Assembly: GCA_017453245.1 (NCBI GenBank)
Contig: JAFTKM010000008.1
Coordinates: 83,017-123,436 of the forward strand
Source: Clostridia bacterium
GTDB taxonomy: Bacteria; Bacillota; Clostridia; Oscillospirales; CAG-272
Length of the DNA stretch: 40,420 bases
Reading direction: 5' to 3'
Shown: piece after piece, positions 32,587-40,300 of the stretch
How the letters are laid out: every line of letters starts with the position of its first letter
Numbering within the stretch: position 1 is the stretch's first letter
Notes under the pieces: generated by a model
What the model was told of the DNA's origin: nothing
The model's input: only the letters and a program-made list of their open reading frames with translations
Database searches by the model: none
Made by a program: the position numbers and the translations under genes

Positions 32587-32605
32587 GCGCGTTTTTTAGA
32601 CGCGC
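32587..32605 (-). terminator. Terminator of the YgjV-family gene
   Basis: On the minus strand the stem GCGCGT/ACGCGC, extended by A-T pairs, is followed by TTTTTG. It sits 12 bases past the stop of the gene at 32617-33234. Confidence 0.8.
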
Positions 32606-32616
32606 CTTTCGGTTTA

Positions 32617-33234
32617 TTATTTTGTTACTTTTTCTTCCGGTGTTGAGTTTTCGCGAGCTTGCTCCCCGGCATCGTCCTTCTTTTTCAGGTAATCCCTGAG
32701 GGCTATTATAAGCGATACGAGGATCGTCACGATCGAGATAGTGTTGGATATCGATGAGGCAATCGAGCCGGTGATGACGTTGTAGATAAGCCAGAGGGCA
32801 ACTGCTGGAAGGTTAAAGAGCTTCAGAAGTCGGGGATCGTTGCACCAGAAGCCGACAACGGCAAGCACAGAGCCGACAGCCGGCAAAAGGCTATACCACC
32901 CTGCCCATCCGATAGCCGTGCATCCGATGGTGAGTATGCTGAATATCACGGGCACGGAAATATGCGATGCAAAGCGCTTCTCTCCCCTATAATAGAAGAC
33001 AACGCTCCTTGCCGAGTTGACAAGGCAGATCGCTCCGCCGACAACAGCGCCGAGCATAAAGAAATGTATAGCCGAGGTGAAGTCGCAGGCAAGCTTTGCC
33101 ACGAGTATATGCCGCCTCTTTGATAAGGCGAAGGTTATAAGTCCGAAGCCAAGTGAAATAAAGCCAATAATCTGCGCCCAGAATATGAGCGGCTCACTCG
33201 GATCAAGAGTGAAAAATGCAATCAGTTCTTTCAT
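32617..33234 (-). CDS. YgjV-family inner membrane protein
   Basis: 205 residues with about six or seven hydrophobic segments and a charged C-terminal tail (180-205). Segments such as IIGFISLGFGLITFALSKRRHIL and LACDFTSAIHFFMLGA match the YgjV/Imp family of bacterial membrane proteins, whose function is unknown. GGAG is 12 bases before the ATG, a long spacing. It has its own promoter and terminator, so it is a single-gene unit. Confidence 0.8.
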   Translation of the reverse strand: MKELIAFFTLDPSEPLIFWAQIIGFISLGFGLITFALSKRRHILVAKLACDFTSAIHFFMLGAVVGGAICLVNSARSVVFYYRGEKRFASHISVPVIFSILTIGCTAIGWAGWYSLLPAVGSVLAVVGFWCNDPRLLKLFNLPAVALWLIYNVITGSIASSISNTISIVTILVSLIIALRDYLKKKDDAGEQARENSTPEEKVTK

Positions 33235-33275
33235 TAAATATATATTCTCCGTTATTATCGGGTTTCAACTCGTAC

Positions 33276-33305
33276 AGTATAGCACAGTTCTCTTCACCTT
33301 GTCAA
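33276..33305 (-). promoter_or_regulatory. Promoter of the YgjV-family gene
   Basis: On the minus strand TTGACA (33300-33305) and TATACT (33276-33281) are 18 bases apart, about 40 bases ahead of the start codon. Confidence 0.7.
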
Positions 33306-33354
33306 GACGAGTCAATATTTTAACCTGAAATCTCAAAGTAATTTTATAATTCGG

Positions 33355-33383
33355 TTGACTTTTTTCTTATATTATGATAGAAT
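33355..33383 (+). promoter_or_regulatory. Promoter of the tRNA-Arg locus
   Basis: TTGACT (33355-33360) and TAGAAT (33378-33383) have a 17-base spacer. The first tRNA-like fragment begins soon after, while the intact tRNA starts about 270 bases downstream. No nearer promoter is visible, so the tRNA is probably made from this one through the fragments. Confidence 0.65.
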
Positions 33384-33396
33384 ATACACGGAAAAA

Positions 33397-33521
33397 TCCC
33401 TCTCCTAAGGGACTATATCAAACCGAATACGCCTGCATAGTTAAATGCGAGCAAGCAAAAACAACTGAATAACACGCCTGCATAGTTAAATGGATATAAT
33501 AAGCCCCTCCTAAGCGGTAAG
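33397..33521 (+). repeat. Partial tRNA-Arg copies (att-like scars)
   Basis: Three pieces match parts of the intact tRNA. 33397-33412 resembles the anticodon arm (TCCC, CTCCTAA, GGGA). 33431-33447 equals the first 17 bases. 33476-33521 equals the 5' half through CTCCTAAG, with one mismatch in the anticodon stem, then diverges. The break at the anticodon loop suits a recombinase crossover there. None can fold into a whole tRNA. Confidence 0.8.
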
Positions 33522-33665
33522 CATATCCAAAAAGATAGACAGAAGTTCTTTAAGGATAGACTAAAACACCACAAGGATTTTGTGTCCGAAACGAGCCAAA
33601 CGCAGTTTTGTACACCCTTTGTACACCCAAGCCAAAAATCACACAAATTTAATAAGCCTGCATAG
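33513..33665 (+). pseudogene. Possible remnant of an element end ahead of the tRNA
   Basis: This gap between a half tRNA and the intact tRNA is open in one frame and ends QFCTPFVHPS...; a short tail of this kind could be the C-terminus of an integrase gene running up to its att site. The DNA includes a direct double TTGTACACCC (33609-33628), repeated as a 19-bp match at 35681-35699, which could instead be a recombinase arm-type site. Both readings are inference. Confidence 0.3.
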
Positions 33666-33730
33666 TTAAATGGATATAATAACCCCCTCCTAAGGGGTAG
33701 TTACAGGTTCGATTCCTGTTGCGGGTGCCA
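33656..33730 (+). tRNA. tRNA-Arg (anticodon CCU)
   Basis: It folds fully. The acceptor is GCCTGCA against TGCGGGT (two G-T pairs), the D stem GTTA/TAAT with a GG-containing loop, the anticodon stem ACCCC/GGGGT with loop CTCCTAA (anticodon CCT, 33688-33690 region), and the T stem ACAGG/CCTGT with loop TTCGATT. The discriminator is G and CCA is encoded. The 3' 44 bases are duplicated at 35835-35878, the mark of an integrated element. A terminator follows directly. Confidence 0.92.
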
Positions 33731-33733
33731 ATC

Positions 33734-33776
33734 AAGCCAAATTTACTGTAATCGAGAAGGGTAAGTTTGGCTTTTT
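33734..33776 (+). terminator. Terminator after tRNA-Arg
   Basis: AAGCCAAATTTAC (33734-33746) pairs with GTAAGTTTGGCTT (33761-33773), with one bulge, and a T-run follows. It ends the tRNA transcript and overlaps the upstream part of the lipoprotein gene. Confidence 0.75.
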
Positions 33777-33796
33777 GTGTAAAGGAGGCACGCCAA

Positions 33797-35008
33797 TTGA
33801 AGATAAAAATTTTATATTGTGTATTTTTATTCCTACTATGTTTATTCTGTGTTTGTGGCTGTGACACAGATTCAACAGCTAACACACCCACGAACAACAA
33901 TGACGATAAAAAGCAAGAAGAAACCATCGATCTCTCAATGTTTAATGGAAATCCTGATATTGAGATAACCGTTGATATTGAAAAAGAAGAAAAATCAAGT
34001 TTGATAGAACTTATCGCTATATCAAAGAATGCTTCAAATAAAAAAATCTCCAAATTGATACTCTATCATGTTAAATGTTATGGCACTGACACCGCACTAC
34101 AAAGCTCGTCACATACGGACAAGTTGGTTATAACAGATATAGATACTGGAGAAACCAAGCGCTCTCGTTGGGTGCTAGGAACAACCACGTTAGGTGCGAC
34201 GAAATACAATGTATATATTGCTTATGTACTCTATGAGGATGGAACAACATGGGGCTCGGAAGAAATCACACATAAAGCAGTTGTGACACGAAATTTGCAA
34301 GCAGATGTTTGCGTCAATGATTCTTCCACAAAAATGACGGAATGCTATTACCAAATAGATTATTCTGCGCGATTGATTTCCAATTCTCACGTTGGAGATA
34401 ATTGGTCTTACGGTGTTAAATGCACTGATAATTTCATTGAGCCGAAAACAATTGCAACCATATCTGTTCCAGAAAACAGAGGTCCTAAACTCACCATTTA
34501 CGGCATAGAAAACGATACTAAAGATGATTATGGGGCGAACACCATACTCTTTTCTGATTTGAATGTTGGAGAAAGCCAAACAATTATAGAACGTGTCATT
34601 ATCACCGAAAATGAAGGGCGTTATATAGGTTTTGATGCTTGTATGGAATTCACTGTTACTTGTACTCGAGTAGATAAAACAGATTTGCCTAACCAAGGCA
34701 ACAAATATATTTTTAATGGCGGATTGTTCGCTGACACAACAAGCAATACACCGCAGACTACATTTTCAACTTCACAAGGTGTCAATCTAGTGGGAACGTT
34801 AGAAGGCGACACCAAAGGTGTTGAAATCAGTATAAAATGGATTTTGCCAAACTGCACATTAAACGAAAGCATTACACTTGATGAAAATGGTGTAATTGAT
34901 GTTTCCTGTTGGCGTAGTTATTTGTCTGCTGGAAGCGGAAAAGTAGAGATTTACCTAGACAAAACAAATGAACTAATCGCAAGTTTGGATTTTACCATAA
35001 CGGATTAA
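33797..35008 (+). CDS. Putative lipoprotein of unknown function
   Basis: The 403 residues start at TTG 33797, with AAAGGAGG 8 bases upstream. A Lys-rich start, hydrophobic stretch (6-20) and VCGC form a lipoprotein signal ending at a cysteine near residue 22, followed by a Ser/Thr/Asn/Asp-rich linker. The rest is predicted mostly beta, with repeated Ig-like or FxLD-like domains (about 48-140, 145-265 and 270-403) judged by alternating hydrophobic pattern only. I do not recognise the family. It is AT-rich with codon use unlike its neighbours and lies between tRNA-Arg and its duplicated 3' end, so it is probably acquired DNA. Surface attachment is inferred. Confidence 0.75.
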   Translation: MKIKILYCVFLFLLCLFCVCGCDTDSTANTPTNNNDDKKQEETIDLSMFNGNPDIEITVDIEKEEKSSLIELIAISKNASNKKISKLILYHVKCYGTDTALQSSSHTDKLVITDIDTGETKRSRWVLGTTTLGATKYNVYIAYVLYEDGTTWGSEEITHKAVVTRNLQADVCVNDSSTKMTECYYQIDYSARLISNSHVGDNWSYGVKCTDNFIEPKTIATISVPENRGPKLTIYGIENDTKDDYGANTILFSDLNVGESQTIIERVIITENEGRYIGFDACMEFTVTCTRVDKTDLPNQGNKYIFNGGLFADTTSNTPQTTFSTSQGVNLVGTLEGDTKGVEISIKWILPNCTLNESITLDENGVIDVSCWRSYLSAGSGKVEIYLDKTNELIASLDFTITD

Positions 35009-35012
35009 ATTT

Positions 35013-35088
35013 GCAAGGTGGGTGTCCCACTTTGCGAAACACTCGGAGAGGGGGGAATTGGCGTGTGATGGCAATTTTACCCCTCTCC
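35013..35088 (+). other. Two consecutive hairpins after the lipoprotein gene
   Basis: GCAAGGTGGG/CCCACTTTGC at 35013-35035 (3-base loop, one G-T pair) and GGAGAGGGG/CCCCTCTCC at 35045-35088 with inner AATTG/CAATT. Neither has a strong T-run, but together they may stop or stabilise the transcript. 35089-35160 holds nothing else recognisable. Confidence 0.6.
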
Positions 35089-35177
35089 TTATCCTGTTCC
35101 CTAAAATTGCATTCTTTGGGTTTGGGTGCCTTGCAAAATTAACTGTTCAAATCAATAGCGGATAAAAGGAGTTTACA

Positions 35178-35666
35178 ATGACAGAGGCTTGGATAGGTGT
35201 TATAGGAACACTTGTAGGTACTGTTTTAGGTACAGTTTTAGGTTGGGTTTTAGGACACATAAAAGGCAACCGCATAATATTTAACATTAAGGAAATACAT
35301 TTGTTGGATAAAGGAGATTATTACAAAGCGTATTTCAAACTGAATATGTTTAACAAATCCGATAAACCAAAGGCTTTGAGAAATCTTAGAATATGCGGTT
35401 ACAAGAACAAAGAATGTGTCGTTGAAACTGAAGTTGAGTTTTCCCCTGCTTTCAAGGATTCTGCCGAAAGAGAAGAATACGAAACGTATTTGCATGCAAT
35501 TTCTTTGTTATCTATTAACGCTTATGAAAGCAAAGAAGAGGGCTGTAAAATTGACATAATAGATTGGGAAGATGATGCAGATTTTTATTTGGAGTACAAA
35601 GACGATAAATTCAAATTGCGAAAAATCCCTATAACTGTTGTGGTGAAAAAGAAGCCTCAACAATAA
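35178..35666 (+). CDS. Hypothetical single-pass membrane protein
   Basis: 162 residues, with AAAGGAG 6 bases before the ATG. Residues 5-28 form one membrane segment with repeated glycine steps (GTLVGTVLGTVLGWVLG), which can mediate helix packing. Residues 33-155 look like a soluble beta-rich domain with many acidic residues, ending in a Lys-rich tail (VVKKKPQQ). I do not recognise a family. It is the second gene of the AT-rich island, 169 bp after the lipoprotein gene and in the same orientation. Function, including any role in defence or toxin immunity, cannot be read from the sequence. Confidence 0.7.
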   Translation: MTEAWIGVIGTLVGTVLGTVLGWVLGHIKGNRIIFNIKEIHLLDKGDYYKAYFKLNMFNKSDKPKALRNLRICGYKNKECVVETEVEFSPAFKDSAEREEYETYLHAISLLSINAYESKEEGCKIDIIDWEDDADFYLEYKDDKFKLRKIPITVVVKKKPQQ

Positions 35667-35834
35667 TTACATATTCAGCATACACCCTTTGTACACCCAC
35701 GCGCTACCAATCACCACAAAAAGTATTAACCAACACACAACCTACCAAGCATAAAATCTGCCTTTTCGGTGGATTTTACGCTTATTTTGCACAAAAAACA
35801 CCCATTTGAAGATAGACTCAAACACTTCTAAAAA

Positions 35835-35878
35835 CTCCTAAGGGTTAGTTACAGGTTCGATTCCTGTTGCGGGTGCCA
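35835..35878 (+). repeat. Duplicate of the tRNA-Arg 3' end (attR-like)
   Basis: 44 bases matching 33687-33730 at 43 positions, from CTCCTAAG in the anticodon loop to the CCA end. The 5' half of a tRNA is absent, so this is not a gene. It marks the right border of the island. Confidence 0.9.
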
Positions 35879-35886
35879 TAAAAATG

Positions 35887-35918
35887 AGGTCTGCCCTTGT
35901 GGTAGACCTTGTTTTTAT
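35887..35918 (+). terminator. Terminator after the attR-like site
   Basis: AGGTCT (35887-35892) pairs with AGACCT (35904-35909), and TGTTTTTATT follows. It is probably the original terminator of the tRNA gene, displaced by the insertion. Confidence 0.7.
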
Positions 35919-36200
35919 TGTACTCGTCGGAATCGACCTGCTCCAAGGCTCTGCCTTGGAATCGGGTATTGCCACTCGCGGTTAATCTGCGGTAATTGTT
36001 CCGCTAAGTACAAGTCTTACCGATATGTGCTCGTATGGCAAAATACCGCAAGCGGTATGCGAAATATTGCTCCGTCCTTCTCACCTGCGGGCTCGGTCAC
36101 AGAGCGGCTTTGACATTATTAATGTCATTCACTACCGTTATGTCGCTTTGCTACCCGGAGTGGGAGCTTTTTTGCCTCTCACTTTTGTGAGTGTCAAGGC
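35919..36200. other. Hairpin-rich non-coding stretch
   Basis: No gene is seen. Several perfect short hairpins are present: CCAAGGC/GCCTTGG (35943-35959), ATACCGC/GCGGTAT (36043-36058), TGACATT/AATGTCA (36111-36127), and AGTGGGAG/CTCTCACT around a T-run near 36158-36182. This may be a mosaic of repeats or an unrecognised structured RNA. Confidence 0.5.
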
Positions 36201-36230
36201 TTGATTTTATATATTCTGATATGATATAAT
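36201..36230 (+). promoter_or_regulatory. Promoter of the metallophosphoesterase gene
   Basis: TTGATT (36201-36206) and TATAAT (36225-36230) are 18 bases apart, giving a short leader before the ATG at 36253. Confidence 0.6.
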
Positions 36231-36252
36231 CTAGTAAATGGGAGGTGATGAG

Positions 36253-37215
36253 ATGTCGAGGCGCGTAATTCTAAGAGTGGTTGGGATACTGCTTGCGGTG
36301 GCTATAATACTTGATGCGGCGTTTGTCGCCTGCTTTATTGTGGCGGGCAAATATGAGTCGTCGATCACGGTCGACAAGGACTCGCGAGTGCTGTCCTCCG
36401 ACGAGGGTGTAAGGATACTTGTGCTCTCCGACCTGCAGGGCTCAAACTACATCGAGCTGTCGTGGGCATTTGCGGCGGCAAAGGAGACGGTCAGACGGGC
36501 GAAGCCCGACCTTATACTCACCACGGGTGACAACTTCGGCAACGACGTGTCGCTCCGTCACCTTGACGCCTTTGTGCGCTTTATGGACTCCTTCGGTCTG
36601 CCCTGGGGTGTGGTGTTTGGCAATCACGACTACAACCCGTCCTTCACTATGGAGGAATACTGCGAGGCGCTCGAGGAAAGTGAAAACGGCATCTTTTACA
36701 GCCTGCCGATTGACGGAAGCTACAGTAACTACTCATACCGTCTGAGGATAGGCGGCGAGGACGTTTTCTCCCTGATTTTTATGGATAATGCGGATAGTGC
36801 GTTTACCGAAAATCACACCGCGTGGTATGAAGAGACGGTCAAGGCGGGCGTCGGTGAGGACGGCTCTTACCTACCGAGCTTTGTATTCTTCCACCGACCG
36901 CTTAATGAGAGCGTGGTTGCGGCTGAGGAATACGCCCGCGACGGAGGTATTGGCAGCGGCTTAATAGTAGATGAGGTCAGGAGCGAGGGCGGCAGCTCGG
37001 GCCTCTTTGACAAGGCGGTAGAACTCGGCAGTACGAGGGCTATGTTCTACGGTCACGACCATCGCAACAGCGCGCATATCAGCTATCGCGGCATAGATCT
37101 GTGCTACTCGCTCAAGACCGGCATCACGGTCTACTTCAAGCTCGGCTCGCTCGGCGGCGTGGTGATCGACGTCGATGAGGGCGGCGTATATGAGATCGGC
37201 CGTATCTATATTTGA
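36253..37215 (+). CDS. Membrane-anchored metallophosphoesterase
   Basis: 320 residues of the calcineurin-like phosphoesterase family, which hydrolyses phosphate esters with two metals. A hydrophobic segment (5-31) anchors or secretes it. Motifs: DLQ (60-62, where DxH is usual), GDN (92-94), GNHD (123-126), H214 in FFHRP and GHDH (267-270). The His-to-Gln change in the first motif affects one metal ligand but also occurs in active relatives. The ATG at 36253 is chosen for GGAGGTG 6-7 bases upstream; the ATG at 36238 would leave almost no leader. It is followed by a bidirectional terminator. The substrate is unknown. Confidence 0.88.
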   Translation: MSRRVILRVVGILLAVAIILDAAFVACFIVAGKYESSITVDKDSRVLSSDEGVRILVLSDLQGSNYIELSWAFAAAKETVRRAKPDLILTTGDNFGNDVSLRHLDAFVRFMDSFGLPWGVVFGNHDYNPSFTMEEYCEALEESENGIFYSLPIDGSYSNYSYRLRIGGEDVFSLIFMDNADSAFTENHTAWYEETVKAGVGEDGSYLPSFVFFHRPLNESVVAAEEYARDGGIGSGLIVDEVRSEGGSSGLFDKAVELGSTRAMFYGHDHRNSAHISYRGIDLCYSLKTGITVYFKLGSLGGVVIDVDEGGVYEIGRIYI

Positions 37216-37266
37216 TTGCTTTTTTTATAACTTACGTTTACTTTTTCGCTAATTAATAATAAAAAT

Positions 37267-37298
37267 CCGACCGAGGTGCGTTGCCGTGCCTCGGTCGG
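37267..37298. terminator. Bidirectional terminator between convergent genes
   Basis: CCGACCGAGG (37267-37276) pairs perfectly with CCTCGGTCGG (37289-37298). GTTCTTTTT follows on the plus strand and ATTTTTATT on the minus strand, serving the metallophosphoesterase and the repeat protein. A second small hairpin (CCTC/GAGG) lies near 37316-37330. Confidence 0.9.
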
Positions 37299-37381
37299 GT
37301 TCTTTTTGTCGGAGCCTCTTGTTACGAGGAGCCGCTATTATTGATCATGGCGCGCTTGGCGTCATTTTCAACTAAAAGGAA

Positions 37382-40300
37382 TTAGTCCTTCTTGCCTCCA
37401 AAGAGGTTTGCGAAGAATTCACCGATAGCCTTGAAGAAGTTCGCGATAGCCTGACCGATCTTCTCAAAGAAGGTGAGCTCCTCATCATCAGTGTTGTCAT
37501 CGGAGGGCTCGAGGGTAGGATCCTTCTCGCCGCACTCGCACTCGCCGTCAACGAAGTTGTGCTCGGTTGCGGGAGTCTGTACGCTCTTGAAGTTGGAGAG
37601 CTGAGTAAGTGCTGCGTCGGTGAATACTGCCTGACAGTCTGCGCAGTACCAGTGCTCTACGTTACCGTTAGAGGTGCAGGTTGCTTCTGCAGCATCTATG
37701 TGAACGATGGTTGCGGTGTAAGGAACTACAACACTCTTGAAGTTGGAGAGCTGAGTGAGTGCTGCGTCGGTGAATACTGCCTTACACTCTGCGCAATACC
37801 AGCACTCTACGTTACCGTTCTGGTGGCAGCCTGCTGCAACAGCCTCAACGTGTACGATCTCTGCGGTGCAAGCAATAACAACGCTCTTGAAGTTGGAGAG
37901 CTGAGTGAGAGCTGCATCGGTGAATACTGCCTGACAATCAGCGCAGTACCAGTACTCGAGATTACCGTTCTGGTGGCAGGTAGCATCGGTTGCATCAACG
38001 TGATTGATGTTCGCGGTGCAAGGAACTACAACGCTCTTGAAGTTGGAGAGCTGAGTGAGAGCCGCATCGGTGAATACTGCATTGCAATCTGCGCAGTACC
38101 AGTACTCTACGTTACCGTTCTGATGGCAGGTAGCCTCTACTGCATCAACGTGATTGATGTTTGCGGTGTAAGGAACTACAACGCTCTTGAAGTTGGAAAG
38201 CTGAGTGAGTGCTACGTCGGTAAATACTGCATTACACTCTGCGCAGTACCAGTACTCTACGTTACCGTTCTGGTGGCAGCTTGCTGCAACAGCCTCAACG
38301 TGCTTGATCTCTGCAGTGCAAGCGGTTACAACGCTCTTGAAGTTAGAGAGCTGAGTAAGAGCCGCATCGGTGAATACTGCCTGGCAGTCTGCGCAGTACC
38401 AATACTCTACGTTACCGTTCTGGTGACAGCTTGCCGCAACAGCGTCAACGTGAGTGATGTTTGCAGTATAAGCGATAACAACGCTCTTGAAGTTAGAGAG
38501 CTGAGTGAGATTTACGTCGGTAAATACTGCCTGACACTCTGCGCAGTACCAGTACTCAACGTTACCGTTCTGGTGGCAGCTTGCTGCAACAGCCTCAACG
38601 TGCTTGATCTCTGCGGTGCAAGCGGTTACAACGCTCTTGAAGTTGGAAAGCTGAGTAAGTGCCGCATCGGTGAATACTGCCTGGCAGTCTGCGCAGTACC
38701 AGTACTCTACGTTACCGTTCTGGTGGCAGCCTGCCGCAACAGCCTCAACGTGCTTAATGTTTGCGGTGTAAGGAGTTACAACGCTCTTGAAGTTGGAGAG
38801 CTGAGTAAGTGCCGCATCGGTGAATACTGCCTGACACTCTGCACAGTACCAGTACTCTACGTTACCGGTCTGGTGGCAGGTAGCTGCAACTGCATTAACG
38901 TGCTTGATCTCAGCGGTTGCGGGAGTGATTACGCTCTTGAAGTTAGAGAGCTGAGTAAGTGCTGCATCGGTGAATACTGCATTACACTCTGCGCAGTACC
39001 AGTACTCGACGTTGCCGTTCTGGTGGCAGTTAGCCTCTACTGCCTCAACGTGCTTGATCTCTGCGGTATAAGGAACGGTAAGGTTCTTAACGTTGGTAAG
39101 ATATCTGCCGTTTACGTCGGAGAATACAGCCTCACACTCTGCGCAGTACCAGTACTCAAGATTACCGTTCTGGTGGCAGTGTGCCTCTGTTGCGGGAACG
39201 TATGCAAGACCTACGGTTGCGGGAATAACTACGTTCTTGAAGTTGGTGAGCTGAGTGAGCTCTACGTCGGTGAATACTGCATTACACTCTGCGCAGTACC
39301 AGTGCTCTACGTTACCGTTCTGGTGGCAATTTGCCTCTGTTGCTGCAACGTATACGATCTCTGCGGTGCAAGGAGTGATAACACTCTTGAAGTTGGAGAT
39401 CTGGGTAAGAGCCGCATCGGTAAATACTGCAATACACTCGGTGCAGTACCAGTACTCTACGTTACCGTTCTGGTGGCAGTTAGCCTCAACAGCCTCAACG
39501 TGAGTGATAGTTGCGGTATAAGGAATAGTAAGATTCTTAACGTTGGTAAGATATCTGCCGTCTGCATCGGAGAATACCGCCTGACAGTCTGCACAGTACC
39601 AGTACTCCTGAGAGCCGTTCTGGTGGCAGTTAGCCTCTACCTTCTCAACGTGAGTAAGATTGTTTGCTGCGGGAAGAACTACGTTCTTAATGTTGGTAAG
39701 CTGGGTGAGAGCCTCATCCTGCCATACCTGATTACACTCTGCGCAGTACCAGTACTCGATGTTACCGTTCTGGTGGCAACCTGCCTCAACTGCCTCGTAG
39801 TGAGTGAGAAGATTGCTTCCCTTAGCGGGGATAACAACGTTCTTTACGTTGGTGATCTGAGTAAGAGCTTCATCCTGCCATACAGTCTCACATGCATAGC
39901 AGATCCAGTACTCGATATTGCCGGTGTAGTGGCAACCGGAAGCTACTGCATCCATATGTACGAGCTTCTGGTGCTCAGCGGGAACTGTAAGGTTCATTCT
40001 GTTTGTGAGCTGAATGCCCTGCGCGTCGGAGAATACTGCCTGACACTCTGCGCAGTACCAATACTCAAGAGAGCCGTTCTCATAGCAGGTTGCTGCTACA
40101 GCCTCAACGTGGGTAAGACCTACGGTTGCGGGAGTGATTACGCTCTTGAAGTTGGAGAGCTGAGTGAGAGCCGCATCGGTGAATACTGCATTGCACTCTG
40201 CGCAGTACCAGTACTCTACGTTACCGGTCTGGTGGCAGTTAGCCTCTACTGCCTCAACGTGCTTGATCTCGGCGGTGTAAGGAACTACTACGTTCTTGAT

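Noticed and set aside
33413-33646. Minus-strand frame across the tRNA fragments
   Set aside because: It is the reverse translation of tRNA pieces and element scars, with no SD and no recognisable domain.
35835-35878. A second tRNA-Arg
   Set aside because: Only the 3' half is present; the bases before it do not form an acceptor, D arm or anticodon 5' strand.
39995-39997. ATG at 39997 as the start of the repeat protein
   Set aside because: The same frame and the same modules continue upstream to the window edge, and no SD precedes this ATG.
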